Below, piece by piece: positions 21,409-34,104 of a stretch of 64,000 bases of DNA (the stretch's first letter is position 1; every line of letters starts with the position of its first letter). The DNA comes from Clitoria ternatea. Taxonomy: Eukaryota; Streptophyta; Magnoliopsida; Fabales; Fabaceae. A program made the position numbers and the translations under genes. The stretch covers positions 21,498,001-21,562,000 of the forward strand of contig CM075673.1 of NCBI GenBank assembly GCA_037962975.1, written 5' to 3'. The notes beneath the pieces were generated by a model. That model was not told the DNA's origin. It saw only the letters and a list, made by a program, of their open reading frames with translations, and ran no database searches.

Positions 21409-22655
21409 TTTAACTCGATCTTTTCCAATAAATTGAAAATTATCCAACAATCCTAATCCCTTCGTTTATAAAATTAAAATCTGATGATTAAATTATTATT
21501 TTTTTGGTTATTGGTGCCACACACATCCATTAGTTTTAAATGGATGGAATGAATATACATCAATAAAGAAAAATATACGATTGATAGATTTAATGACTTT
21601 AATTATAGTTAAATATGTTTTTGGTTCTCATGATTATATTTTGTTTTAGTTCCTATGATATTTTTTTTCATTTGTTTCAATATTTTGTTGTTTAAAATTT
21701 TGAATTTGGCTTCTAAACAATAACTCTCCCAACAGATTTGTTGACTCCCCAAATAAAAGGGCCTTGCAATTTGAATTTTTTACATTATTTTTTTTTATTG
21801 CGAGGGTGATTTGAGATGTTTACTTAGATTAGTTGTGTATGAGGTTCATAAAGGGTTTTGACTAAATAAATTTAAACCAAATACTTCAATTAGGTTTATA
21901 AATTTGTGGGTTTTAATTCTGACTCTTTTAATAAAATACAAAATAATATATATTTCCCATATTCAAATTATTTAATTGACGTACGTGATATTTTCATTTG
22001 ATAGTCAATAGTCCTGTTAACAAATAAAATTATGTTTTACAGACCAAATTCAACAATGTAAATAACATAAAGAATAAAACCAAATAAAAAAACATCTTAG
22101 AAAAAATAATAATCAAACAGATAGACAAATAACCTATTTAATTCTTTTCATTAAATAAATTAGGGATAGGGGTTGAGTTTTTTAAATAGGTTTTAATCTA
22201 TTTATTATAGTTTAACTAATATTTTATAGAATCAATCCGTTTGCCCATAATGTCCATTAAGCCAATAAAATAAGATAAACAATAATAAAATTTATAATGT
22301 TGACAATTGGATTAAGATAAGATATAAATTATCTTACAATTCTATATTATATGTCCATTGAACATGTCATCTGATGACAGCTAAAATACAATATACATCT
22401 GTAAGTTCACTAATTGTTATTTACTATAGCTCATTTTTAGAAATTGATTAAAGTCTTAATTTTTATCATGAAATTCTTAATTTGGTGTTTTTTATTAGGT
22501 ACACTGGTGTATGGCTGATAACCCGTTGTAGTTCACTAATGGATAATAATTATGATGTCACTGAATGGCCTATTTCTCTTGCTGCCCTCATTTTGATGGG
22601 TATATTTGCTCGAATTGTGGCATTTTTTTGCCTAATAATTTCTCAAAAGAAGTAA
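11963..22655 (+). CDS. ABCG28: ABCG24/ABCG28-like half-size ABC transporter, 14 exons
   Basis: Proposed exons: 11963-12222, 12389-12462, 12937-13203, 14002-14065, 14187-14333, 14517-14551, 15320-15393, 15598-16472, 16740-17036, 17735-18223, 18733-18896, 19118-19407, 19528-19661 and 22499-22655. All introns are GT-AG and phases join to 1108 codons, about the length of Arabidopsis ABCG24/28. A signal peptide (to about residue 45) is followed by a cysteine-rich extracellular region, a membrane helix (302-320), a basic cytosolic linker, and an ABC domain with Walker A GPSGAGKT (about 531), signature ISGGQRKR (638), Walker B LLILDEP and H-loop LHQPR (695). The ABCG membrane domain with about six helices ends ISQKK. 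All catalytic motifs are intact. Start could be the ATG at 11963 or 11996. Arabidopsis ABCG28 acts in pollen tube tip growth; which paralogue this is, and its substrate, are not decided here. Confidence 0.9.
12233..12287. repeat. (TA)n microsatellite in intron 1
   Basis: About 27 TA units begin 10 bp after the exon 1 donor at 12223, in a short (166 bp) intron. Length changes here could affect splicing. Confidence 0.95.
19408..19527 (+). other. 120 bp in-frame intron without stop codons (intron 12)
   Basis: Begins GTATGG and ends CTTACAG; its length is a multiple of three and it has no stop, so 40 residues (VWILTINELV...) would be added if retained. Removal joins PAQL to WSVLLPVV, which fits the family, so I treat it as an intron. 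Confidence 0.75.
21264..21307. repeat. (AT)n microsatellite in the last intron
   Basis: A pure AT run inside the 2.8 kb last intron (19662-22498). The rest of that intron is AT-rich; I saw no recognisable element in it. Confidence 0.95.
21366..21408. repeat. (ATT)n microsatellite in the last intron
   Basis: About 14 ATT units, 60 bp from the preceding AT run. Confidence 0.95.
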
Positions 22656-24004
22656 TTTAGGATGTAGTATTTCGACTATGATTTTAGTGTATATACAAAT
22701 TGTAGCTTAATATGATATGTAATATTTAATTCACGAACTAGGATCAACCATACACATGCATGTCTTACCATTTTGGGTTCTTAGATAAAGTTTTTGTTGT
22801 ATTGTCGTGTAAGAGAATTTAATTCTATTCTCACTTTGATATATAATACAAGTAATGTTATACACTTTGATAATATTTTTCAATCAAACATCTTAGTACT
22901 TCTATGGTTAGTATATAAGAGTAATGTTATATACAACACAAATTTTGATGAGAATTTCTTTACTTCAAGTTTCTTGAGGAACAAAACTTGTATTGTTAAT
23001 TTTTTTTTTATTTTCATTTCCATATTAACAAGCACCTTCTATATATTCTCATAAGATTATGGTTGGTTACAAACTCTTCCATCTCTTCTACCTGTTTTTT
23101 ATTCTTTATCATCCTCTCTCACTTTTTTAGTCAAACACAACCTCTTTTCTTATATTTGTTATATAGTTATAATTAATAATAATAAAATTATTTAATCGTA
23201 ATTATTATTGTCCTATAACACTCTAAAGAACTTTAAATTTTTATCATAACTATGAATTACTTATTTATAATAATATTAAATTCTAATTAAAAATTCATTT
23301 TTAGCTTCCTTATCCAAAGGATGTTCAACAAATCGTTACGTATTTCTTTTTCTTTCTTTCTTTTTAGGAATGACACTTATGTGGGTTTAGTTAGGGTATT
23401 ATAGTATCCATCTCATACTCATGTTTCAAATAATTACATGTATACGTTCTTATACGCGTGTAGGTAAAAATCTCGATTTTCATTATCCTATCCTCTAGGT
23501 ATTTAAATACACATACCCAAATTTGTTACCCACACTTTAATTGAATAATCATCACTTTACACTGTAAGCTATAACAAGTAAATAGATTTCATTCACAGAC
23601 ATTTGTGCCTTAGTAGAATATAAATCCACGAGACACCACCAAATGATAAAACTTGATATCTACCTTTGATATTCAAAACCTAATAGGGTAATAGTAATAT
23701 ATAGTATTAATTTAGTATTATATAATGGAAAATCTAACGAAAAATATTGTTATATTAGTATTAATAATATATGGATTTTATTGTTTTAATTTTAACTTTA
23801 AAAGTTAAAAGCATATATTAGTGTAATCAAATATATACAAAATAAAAATTATAAGTATATTTAAGAAGTGTAGAGCGAACCGAGTTGAGTAGTATAGTAT
23901 TTATGCTTACACTTATATCCATATGTTTCTATGAGTAATTATATATCTCCATCTTTGTCCTCATACCCATTAAATGAATAAATCTTTTCTTCATCATAGA
24001 TAAT
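22656..24004. other. AT-rich spacer after the transporter gene
   Basis: It contains the expected 3' UTR of the transporter and AT-rich spacer. No ORF with recognisable motifs, RNA gene or element ends were seen. Confidence 0.6.
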
Positions 24005-24127
24005 TTTGACTAGTAACCAATTGATCCGGGTCTAAGTATTATCGCTACTTTACCTTTTCTTTGTTGGTAACTACTCAGATAAGGAAGAGTGCAACTTTAC
24101 ATCTCAAATGATCTAAAACTTTCTCCT
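24005..24127. repeat. Dispersed repeat copy A (possibly SINE-like)
   Basis: The text from TAACCAATTGATCCGGGTC to GATCTAAAACTTTCTC recurs in diverged form at 24762-24895 (TAACCAATAGATATGAGTTT to AATCTAAAACTTTCTC), both with GAGGAAGAGTGCAACCTT-like cores. A weak tRNA-like B box (GGGTCTAAG, GAGTTTGAA) suggests a SINE origin, but this is uncertain. Confidence 0.45.
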
Positions 24128-24289
24128 ATGGATAGCAATTTGGGCTTAGCCTGGGGTCAGCTTGTTTGGCCGGTTAAAAATAGGCGGGTCAAGTCAAGAA
24201 ATCAAGCATGTTTCCCCGAATAAACCCGGCCCGTTTTACCCCGTGGAAAAATGGGTCTTGACGGACCCGGTGGGCCTCTAATAAAAAAG

Positions 24290-24325
<36 letters not shown>

Positions 24326-24738
24326 GACTTAAAAGCTTATTTTTTATAATAGTTGTATAACTTGTATTGTATGTTATTATAAATTTAATAATATAATATT
24401 ATAAAATGTAAATAATAAAATTTTGTTTCCATTAATATAAATTTAATTTATTTAAACTTTTAATAAAATAAATTAGGTTAATTATAAAAAAACTGATTTT
24501 AAAAATGTGAAATTTGGTTTGTATATCTAAAGGCTTTTTTTAGAAAAGAAGGCTTAAAAAAGTATAAATTTAAAATAAATATGGCATGCATAATTTGAAA
24601 AAAAACGGGTTGGCCCGCGGGCCACATAGAATACAGGCCGAGCTAGTGTTCTGACCATTTTCCTTTTTTGGCCCGTATTATGACGGGCTTACGCGGGTCT
24701 TGACCCGGCCCAACCGGTAGACCCATATTACCACTCAT
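24128..24738. mobile_element. hAT-like non-autonomous element (MITE)
   Basis: Flanked by identical ACTTTCTCCT at 24118-24127 and 24739-24748 (hAT elements make 8 bp duplications; the extra bases may be chance). Ends are imperfect inverted repeats: ATGGATAGCAATTTGGGC at the left and ATGAGTGGTAATATGGGT from the right, differing mainly by transitions. Both termini are rich in GGCCC/GGGTC words and the middle is AT-rich with an AT microsatellite (24294-24321). No transposase is encoded. Confidence 0.65.
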
Positions 24739-24761
24739 ACTTTCTCCTTTCTAATTTTTAT

Positions 24762-24895
24762 GTGTAACCAATAGATATGAGTTTGAATACTATCCCTACT
24801 TCTTTTTTATTTTCTTTATTTGTTGGTGCTATTGAGATGAGGAAGAGTGCAACCTTATATCTTAACCTATCAGATAATCTAAAACTTTCTCTGGT
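24762..24895. repeat. Dispersed repeat copy B (possibly SINE-like)
   Basis: Second copy of the repeat described at 24005-24127, lying on the other side of the MITE. From 24896 to 25287 the sequence is AT-rich and holds nothing recognisable. Confidence 0.45.
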
Positions 24896-25287
24896 CTAAT
24901 TTTTTAAACTAACATCCAAACAGTCAAGTCATCATAATTCATTACAAATTATCTTGTATTCCTTTAGATATCTTATATTTTTATCTATTTATTAATTACT
25001 TATTATTTTATAATTTTTAGTTAAATCTTATTTTATTATTAATAATTATATCTTATTATCTGTATAATAAAATTATTATGCTCTCATCTCTGATATTTAT
25101 TAATTAATTACTATATAAGTATTATTATTTTAACAAATTATTTATTATAATTTATTTAGAATAATGAAATATTTAATTTTATTAAAATAATTTAATAATT
25201 ACTTTAAAAAATATCAAAAGATTTTCTCAAACAACATCAAAATATTGTAATACAAAATGATTATCCTATTAAATTAGTTATACATTA

Positions 25288-28200
25288 TGTAACATCCTGA
25301 ATTTAATTATTGGGTTAATATCCATAGTTAAATTGGGAGTGTTATATTAATTGTGGGCTGTTAAGTTAATTTTTAAAAGTTATTCAGGTACGTTTCGGGT
25401 AACCAAAAGTTAACCTATTGGTTTTAAAAATTAACCGAACGCTGGAAATGACCCTTTTGGCCCTACTAATAAAACTAACTTTTACATTTTCCCTCATTTT
25501 CACTCTCTCATACATGCATTAAAAGAAAAACAAGGTGCCATTGTCTCCCGCATCTCACCCGCGGCTCCATCTCTCAGTTTTCTTCTTCTTCATCAATTCG
25601 AGCTAAGGCAAGGGTGGAAGCAAGCTTATCTTCCTCTTCCTCCCTGCAGGCAGCCGTGACAAGGCATTGGGGATTCTTGAATTTCTTAGCTTCTAAGGTA
25701 TAGCACCGACCCCATTTTCATGTTTGGCTTGCATTCTTAAAACCCCACTTCTTGATTCTCCAAATTCCATGAATTTTAGGTTGTTTGGAACCTACACTAG
25801 TGTAGAAATAGGATTTAACATCGGTTTTTTTAGACATTTCACATCGGTTTTCAAACCGATAAGGATCTGGCCATTGTGAAATATGGGTACATCTCATATC
25901 AGTTTTTAAACTGATATGAAATTGGGGACTTATAACATCGGTTTTCTAAAAAACTGATGTGAAATCACAGACCTATACCATCAATTTTCTGAAAAATCGA
26001 TGTGAAATTATGGACCTATAACATTGGTTTTATAAAAAACCAATGTGAAAACTATGACTTTTTTTTAATATTTTCTTCAAAATTATTTATAATGATATTT
26101 TAATTTTTGTTAACAATAACCTGGACAAACATGTTCAAGGCAAAAATTAGTGGTCCAAAAGCTTATGTATAATGTACTTACAATCATATGCATTACACTA
26201 CATTAAGTTAAACAACTCTACTTAATGCATAAAGGACCCCTATTTTCATTATAAACATACCTACATTAAGCATTTACATGTGAAAAAATGAGAACCATAC
26301 ACCATTTTCAATATAAACATACCAAATTTCATATTCAAGTTCTCTTAGGCATTTTAACAAACATGTTCTGGGCAAAAAATAATGGTCCACCTCAACCTCA
26401 ACCATACACATATACACATGTCCAAGGAAAAAACCCATTTTCAATACAAAAATAATCATTTTCAACATAACTTAAGTTCTCTTAGGTATTTTAACAAACA
26501 CGTTAAAGGCAAAAATTAATGGTCCACTTCAACCATACACACATACACATATTTAAGGCAAAAACTCATTTTCAACATAAAAAAAGAAGTCATATGCAAC
26601 ACATAAAGAAGATGAGGAGTTAAAGAAGCTTACAATAATGAAGTTCAAGATGCAGAGTTGAAGAAGATGGAGTTAGAGAAGGTTAAGAGAGGCACATGAG
26701 TTAGAGAAGCTTTAACATAAGTTGGAAAAGCTTTAATGCAAGGTAGAGAGCTGCACACGAACTCTTATGGCGAGATGGAGAGGCACGACGCGAGTTGGAA
26801 TGTATAGAATGCACATGTTATCGTGTAAGGGAACAATGCACAACACAAGGCACAAAGCATAAGGGGGCAACGTATAGAATGGAACACGTAAGGGGACTAT
26901 TATTGCAAAATAAGGCACAATAAGGGAACCGTTATCGCGAATAGAATGCACAAATAAAACTTACGACACTTTCCACATTGGTTTTTAAAAAATTGATGTG
27001 GAATCCCCTCTACACAATGCGTCATGGGCGGGTTCTAAAAATTTTTACGGCCTTCCACATCGATTTTCTTATGAAAACCAATGTTAAATAGCATAAATTA
27101 TTTTTAATTCTTGATTTTTTTACAAAATATAACCTGTGTACTGTGTGTCAGGTGTTTAAAAAAAATTTAATTGTGTAATTTTTTTTAAATTTTTGAAGCA
27201 CTTTCCACAACGGTTATTCATAAAACCGATTTGGAATCCTTCATGTAAAACGCGACTAACTCGTGGGGATTTAAATTTTTTAACTTTTATCATGTGTTGT
27301 GTGTTAGGTCCTTGTCAGGTGCAACGTAACGCGTGGGTATTAAAAAATATTTGAGAGATACCACATCGATTTTGTATTAAAACCAATGTTAACGATTAGA
27401 TACCACATCGGTTTTTAAGAAAGACCAATGTGAAATCTCATAAGCAATTTAAATTTTTTATTTTATCAATTCCTACCTTATATGTTGTTGTTGCGTTGGG
27501 TGATTATTTTAATTTTTTAAGCATTTTCCACATCGGTTTTGTAAAACGCGTTGTCTAATATTGTCTAGGAACTTTGCACACATTTTCAAAATTGTCACCG
27601 CGTAAATCTTTAACATCGATCGATGTGATAAACTATTTTCCACATCGATTGATGTGAAATGTGTTCTGTATAACTTCATTATAATTTCAAAAATGCCATC
27701 ACGCAACTATTTTACCACGGTTTTCAGTAAAACCGATGTGAATAATTACATATATTTTCAAAATTGTCACCGTATTGATATTTCACATCTTCTTTTGTTA
27801 AACCGTGGTGAACTTTACGTTGTGAAATGGTACTTTTGCACTAGTGCTATTTTGTGAATGGGTAGCATTGATACCTTGGGGTTTTGGTTTCTTCCATTGT
27901 AATGAGTATCAGTAATGACCTATTTGTGCTTTTGGTTCCATTTTTATGAAATTGAGCTTTAATCTTGTTATTTCCATGGTTAGATTTTAGAACTATCTTG
28001 AACCTTGGGCAGCGTTGGGACCTTGCAGAATTAAGTATCAGAGGTCGTCGGTGTTATTCGGTAAGTCGAAACTTACCAAAATTACTATGGATCCATGACT
28101 TTAGCTCTAGAATAGATATCTGGTAGCGTATAGACTATTAAAAAATAATTGTTGGGGATTTTCAAAGTTAGAAATTAGTGATTAGGAATAGAATCTGGGT

Positions 28201-29710
28201 GATCGGAAAGCATTGCGAGGCTTGGAATCATTTACTCCTGGTAAAGGAAACATTATATTTTAAATGTGTAGATTATGAATAAATAAAGGTATATATGCAT
28301 GTTTATGTTTGATGATTTGCGATGCTTGATGAAAATTATGATGATGACAATGTTTGATTTGTAATATACCCTTTTTGATGTGATTATTGTATTGATTGTG
28401 AATTCTTGAACGTATGGAATGTCGTTCATATATGTTTATAATGATTATGATTGATGTTATTTATGGTTATAGGATGAGATTGCCTTGATAAACATGTTGT
28501 GATTATGATGATGATAATGATGATTGATTGATTATGTAACATTAAAAATATGAATGATTGAGATGGAATGAGTTTGTGGCATACTAGGCTTTATTGATAT
28601 GTTGAAATGAGAAGCTTTGGTGATGGTAACCGAGTGGTGGTCCCTGGTGATGGTAATCAGGTAGTTCATAATGATTGTGATTGGTTGTGGCATAGTATTT
28701 GCATCAAAAGACACACTTAGGACTGTAGGGGGCCTGTGATGTTGACCCAGATGGGAGAACGGACTTTAGATAGGCAAAGACCCTATATGGTTTCCTTCGG
28801 GATTTCACAGCCGCCTTGGTTTGGGTTCAAGGCCGATTGGCAACACCTAATTAAGTTTTCATTGTCACTAAGAGTGACCGGTGTTGCAGGAGAGTGGTTT
28901 GGTATCGGTAAAAAGTTGATTATATGTTGAGAAAATCGGCATATGCATTTGTATATAGATACTGAGATTGAGATGTCGTTGAACAACTTTTGATAATCAT
29001 TAATTGTGTTTAGTACCATTGTGATTGTGATGTTTCATGTTAACTGACAAAGTGTATAATGATGACTTGTAGTGATTGATACATTTATGTGATGATTTTA
29101 GAACTGGAGAGGTGATGGTATATGTGTGGTGTAATCCAGTTCAATACCTGTCATTTAACACACACACACACATACATATATCTTGGCCGGCTTCTAATAT
29201 ATATATATATATGTTTTGGATAATGGGTTTAGGTATCTGATGACCTCACTGGAGGTCCATATTGTTTTGATACTTGTATATATGTGTATGTCAATGACGA
29301 TATGAGTGAATGTTGATGCTTATGCCCAGGAACTATAATTGATGATGAGATGTGATTAAATTATATATGGGCAGGTATTGAATGATGGCATTGATGTGAT
29401 AATAGATGAATATAAAATGACTTAATGATATAGGAATGAGTGAATACCATTGGTGTTGGTTAGTGACACATTAACATATTGTTTATTATGCATAATTAAG
29501 AACTAGGCAGGTCAAAATGAGATCTGAAAGGTTCAGGAACCTCTAGATAGGCTCAATAGCTTATATTTGGTACTTAGAGTTTATGAGAATTCGAATGACC
29601 CAATTCCAATAGCATTTGGTAGGTCGAGTTGCTTGTTAAAGGCCTAAGTTGGCCAAATCGCATTTCCGTACATAACTTACTTGTTTTTGGGAATTTTGAG
29701 GTGTGACTTA
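25288..29710 (+). repeat. Decayed Ty3/gypsy LTR, interrupted by a CACTA element
   Basis: Starts TGTAACATCCTGAATTT, the usual start of Tekay-type LTRs, and fades near GGGAATTTTGAGGTGTGAC at about 29709, which resembles the usual LTR end (GAGGTGTTACA). Without the CACTA insertion it is about 2.4 kb. No matching second LTR, PBS, PPT or target duplication was found, so it is a solo or truncated LTR. The right boundary is approximate. Confidence 0.5.
25795..27846. mobile_element. Non-autonomous CACTA (En/Spm) transposon
   Basis: Both ends are CACTAGTG in inverted orientation, with extended TIR similarity (CACTAGTGTAGAAATAGGATTT versus CACTAGTGCAAAAGTACCATTT) and a 3 bp target duplication CTA (25792-25794, 27847-27849). 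Both subterminal regions carry many copies of CACATCGGTTTT and its complement, often as small inverted pairs (25849, 25934, 25978, 26031, 27402, 27713), the usual layout of transposase-binding sites. The 2.05 kb body encodes no transposase. Confidence 0.88.
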
Positions 29711-30702
29711 TAAAATCCATTCCTAATTCAATTTAAATTTTCAAGCAAATTTTTTCACTATTTAATGTTGTAGTGCACTCCAAAATCATTTCCATATTAA
29801 TAAACATCAAATATACTCCTCACCTAATACCTGGGTTGATTATAAAATGATTTAACTTATTAAAGATCAAGCATTTAAAGCATATTAATGTGTTAATGCT
29901 ATCTACATATTTAAAAAAATGTTTTCACATTGAATAAGCAACTTAAGAAATAATGGATGGATGCTAGGTGGGTTGCCATAGGCTTAAGTGTGAAAAACAT
30001 GACTTTTGGGTACTTAGTAATCAATTACAGTATCACTGTAATCGATTACAACCCTTACAATTAGACATGTGACAGGTTTTAGTCTATGGTAATCGATTAC
30101 CGCATAGGTGTAATCGATTACACCCGAGAGAATTTACTCTCTAGTAGTCGATTATCCCACATGTGTAATCGATTACACCCGAGAGCAAATATCATTTCTT
30201 GTACAAATGTTTATCAATTACTAGTAGAACAGAGAGCAGAATTTATGCAGAAAAAGCCTTAAAACTGAACTTCCAACCCCCTTAACTTCCCCAAATGTAT
30301 CCAAACATCACCAAACTTTGTGTACAACATATACTACCTATTTATGACCTAAGGCAAGTGGTTTCATCTCAAAATTCCATAAAATGAAAGAGTTATGTAA
30401 TAAAATGCATTTTGGGCAATTCAAGATCAAATGGCCTTCTAAGACCTATCAAACTCCATTGTCTTGGACCAAAACCATTTCATGCATGTTTTAAATATGG
30501 TATATAACCTATAACACCAGTTCAAAGGTCCAAAAGCCTCATAACTCAAAATATAGCCATCCAAGTTCCATGAATTCACCTATTATGTATAAGAGAACTT
30601 TGTAGAACTATCCTAACTTCAATATATCATATATAGCATTTTACCTACCCTTTCAAATATGATTACAAACAGCAAATAGGTATCATTTAGAGTCATAATA
30701 AC
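29711..30702. other. Unclassified repeat-like spacer with a small palindrome array
   Basis: No ORF or element ends were seen. Six TAATCGATTA-type sites at 30018, 30039, 30090, 30111, 30145 and 30166 give steps of 21, 51, 21, 34 and 21 bp. The style suggests a fragment of another LTR. Confidence 0.5.
30018..30175. repeat. Small TAATCGATTA array outside the copia element
   Basis: Six sites, some with one mismatch (TAATCAATTA, TAGTCGATTA), mostly followed by CACCC or CAACCC. The spacing repeats the 21 and 51 bp steps of the copia arrays, although the spacers differ. Confidence 0.8.
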
Positions 30703-31015
30703 TGTAACATCCCGAAATTTATAAAAATGATTAAATATGATAAATAAATATTAAATAATTATAAATAAGTTAATGAGTGTCCCAAAAATATTGGAATAAT
30801 TAAATTGGGACTTATTATGAAAAATTATAATTTATTGAGACTACATGAGATATTATTTCACCTGGTTAAAATATGGGTGTTGGACCAAATATCTCCGATT
30901 GAGATGTCATTAGTCAGGGCTGTAGATAATATTATTGGGAATCCAAATATGTCCTTGGAATAATTTTTGGGTAAGGTATTGAGCCCGAACGAAGATCCTA
31001 TTTATTATAAAATGG

Positions 31016-31022
31016 AGAAATT
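31016..31022 (+). promoter_or_regulatory. Putative TATA box of the LARD-like LTR
   Basis: TATTATAAAATGG lies about 310 bp into the LTR and is followed by a CT-rich leader, typical of plant gypsy LTR promoters. The matching site in the 3' LTR is TATTATAAAACAG near 54110-54122. Confidence 0.45.
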
Positions 31023-32770
31023 ACTAATGAGGGTTAAAAATAACACATAACACTCCCTTCTCTTCTCCTTCATTTCACGTTGCTTTCCCCTCCTCTCTCT
31101 TTCCTTATTTCTTTCTTCTTCTCGATCCCTTCTCTTGCTAAATGTGACCACCACCCATGGCCATTTCCACCCAAAATCAAGAGGATTCCTTGGGTTTATG
31201 AAGCTTGTATTGGACATGGAGGCAAAGCTTGGCTCATCTCCTCTTTTCTTCCTCTCATTTTTGTATTCACCTTGGGGCTTGGAGGAGAGGTATGGTTTTT
31301 GACCACCCATGGCTTTTATTGATAGTTTTTGAGTTATTGAAGTATTATAATGAGAGATTAGATGTTGTTTTGATGGATAGTGGTATGTTGAACCAAACCC
31401 TAGGATGGATAACCCTTGGGGATTTAGTGTTGTTGTTGATATAAGTGGGATACATTATTATTAGCCTATGGATGAATATAATGGTTAAAATTGATGATTA
31501 TTAATTGTTGATGGGAAATTTTGGAGGAAAACCTAAGTATGATAAGTTGGGGGTTTTGGATAAATAGGAGATTATGATAGTTTTGGATGCCTTAGAGTGA
31601 CTTTATATGAGGAAATAAATTCTAGAAGCATTGGTGTTGACTATTGGGGTTCTATTCTTGAGGTTTGGGAGATGTGTGCATGAAAGTATGTATGTGATTA
31701 GAGGAATTAATCTTGAGAGTTAATATTTATGATGATGTTAAAAATGGTTGCAAATCATTGATTGTGGATTGAGGGGATGGATACTTAATTTGATGGAGTC
31801 AAGAGACTTGTAATAGATTTGAATGAGTTATGATGATGACTCTAAGTTGTTAAGTGTGTTAAAAGTTAGGGTATTGTGGTGGAGGACTTGAATAATGATG
31901 AATGATAGTGGAAATGGTAAATGACCATCAATGGTGGAAATCAAGAAGATATATGTATTGGTTGGTGAATTGATAGGCCATGATTTGTGCCACAAGAGTT
32001 TGTTAATCAAGGATGGTTTAAAAGAGACAAGGATATCTTATATTAAGCTTTAAGTGACAATGATGATATTTGAAGGATTGATGCAATATGGGATTACGTT
32101 ATGTGATGGATGAGATGATGTTGTTATTGGGTTTGGTTAGCCTTTAAGATCTAGAGAACCTTAGTTTTGGGAAAGGAATTCCTGAAGCCTAACACAATGG
32201 TATTAATTGATGCTTTAGCGAGTCTAGGACTTGATGTTAAGCTTCATGATAAGCTAGCAATTGTTTAAGAATTATGATGAAAACCTTGTGATGATTTATG
32301 ATTGAATGAATACATATATGTGTTGTGTAGATTGTATTCTGGATGATGGTGCAGAATGATCGGAGCATTCAGATTTTAGCTCTTCCCTCAAGGTAGGAGA
32401 TGAGTTTACATTCAAATTGCATGAGTAGAATAATAATGATTATTGAATGTGATTGGTATTCATGCTTGCCTTGCCATGTAGATATGGAAATAATGTGAAT
32501 GGAAAATTATTGATTATTAAGAATGGTGTATGAGAGTATATGATGATTAATATGGAAATATATATATATATATATATGTGATAATGATAAGTTTAAATTT
32601 TAATGTGATTAATGAATCGGAATGGAATTATCGAGTATGAACATTCGAGACAAGTTTTAAATGTTTAATAGGAGGTACATGATGTGTTGAATTAGGCCAA
32701 TTTGACTTGTAGGGAGTTTCGGTATGTAAGGTTGTTGAATTTCTCACGTTTCTACACTTGAACTGGTATT

Positions 32771-33281
32771 CTCGCTCAAGCGAGATGGATTCTCGCTCAA
32801 GCGAGAATCCCCTATATCGGTATTATGGCCACTGGGCCAATCTCGCTCAGGCGAGTGAGTGTCTCGCTTAAGCGAGACTTGTGTGGGATGAGTGGAAGAG
32901 ATACTGGACAAATCTCGCTCATGCGGGCGTGTCCGTGCTTGAGCGAGCAAGAGAAGATTTGGTTTCAGATGGATCTCTCCCAAGCGAGAAGTGAGGTTGG
33001 AGGAGTCTCGCTCAAGCGAGCGAGCATGGAATTGGCTGCTGGATGGTTCTCGCTCGAGCGAGTGACCAAGTGTGAGGAATCTCACTCAAGCGAGCAAGCG
33101 TAGAAACACTACTGGATGACTTTCGCTTACACGAAGGAGCTCACCCAAGCGAGCTATGTTAATCTCGCTCAAGCGAGATCGGGGCCTGATACACAAAAAC
33201 CCTTCGCTCAAGGAAATCTCAGGCGCCCTCAAGCGACCCATTTCAATCTTGCTCAAGCGAGAAGGGCCTCGCCCAAGCGAG
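32771..33281. repeat. CTCGCT-NN-AGCGAG palindrome array
   Basis: Seventeen sites, partly decayed, start at 32771, 32792, 32842, 32863, 32914, 32934, 32975, 33007, 33049, 33081, 33122, 33140, 33164, 33202, 33223, 33248 and 33268. Steps are 21, 50, 21, 51, 20, then 41, 32, 42, 32, 41, then 18-38. The best copies are exact dyads (CTCGCTCAAGCGAG, CTCGCTTAAGCGAG). The first pair (32770-32808) is absent from the 3' LTR. Confidence 0.85.
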
Positions 33282-34104
33282 TTAGCCAGTATGAAATTTT
33301 ATGTTGTTTTCTATATTTTTTGATGATTGGCCCCTTTCCCTATATTGTGAGATGCTTGAGGAGATACATGAGGGGTATATGGTGATTATATAACATGGCG
33401 GGGATTAGAATTAATTGATGCATTTGGTATGCTTTATTATGATATTTCCACCACTAAGAATGGGATATGAGAGAACGATAAAGATAATTTGATGATGAGG
33501 TTATGAGATACACCCTAAGGTAATTATTAAACGAATGAGGGAATTGGTAAAATTGATATAGCCTGTGTTATGAATCGAATAATTGGAAGGATTAATGATA
33601 AACGATGATGTTGATCACTTCCTTGCACAAAGGGCGATTGTTATTGTTGATTAATTGTTGAATGCCATTATGAGTGATACAAGTATGATCTTGTGAGTGT
33701 GGGTTGGAATACGATAATAAAAATATATTGTGAACGCTACACCAACACGTGTACATATATAAATATATGAGACAATGGTGATGAATAATGAGATGAAAAC
33801 CCACCAAAATGAATGCATGGTAATATTGATGAATATTATATGATGTTGAAATGCCATTGTGGTTGATTGCAAGTATAGACTTGCCTGTATGATATGAAAT
33901 ATATATATATATATGAGATATGTTGAGATGTATGCCGAGTATGTGAATAAAATGCCTTGAGGGGCTTTGTACATAATTGTATATTATTGATTGAAAATGT
34001 CAAATTAAAATATATCCCTAAGTGAGAGGGTGAGATATCCTTGCGAGGTTGATTGGCATATGTATTATTGCATTTTGCATTCATGGCATGGCATAACATT
34101 GAAA

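Noticed and set aside
31005..31444. ORFs on both strands repeated at 54112-54570
   Set aside because: They lie in the two LTRs of one element, so the repetition is due to LTR duplication. Frames differ slightly between copies and no domain is visible.
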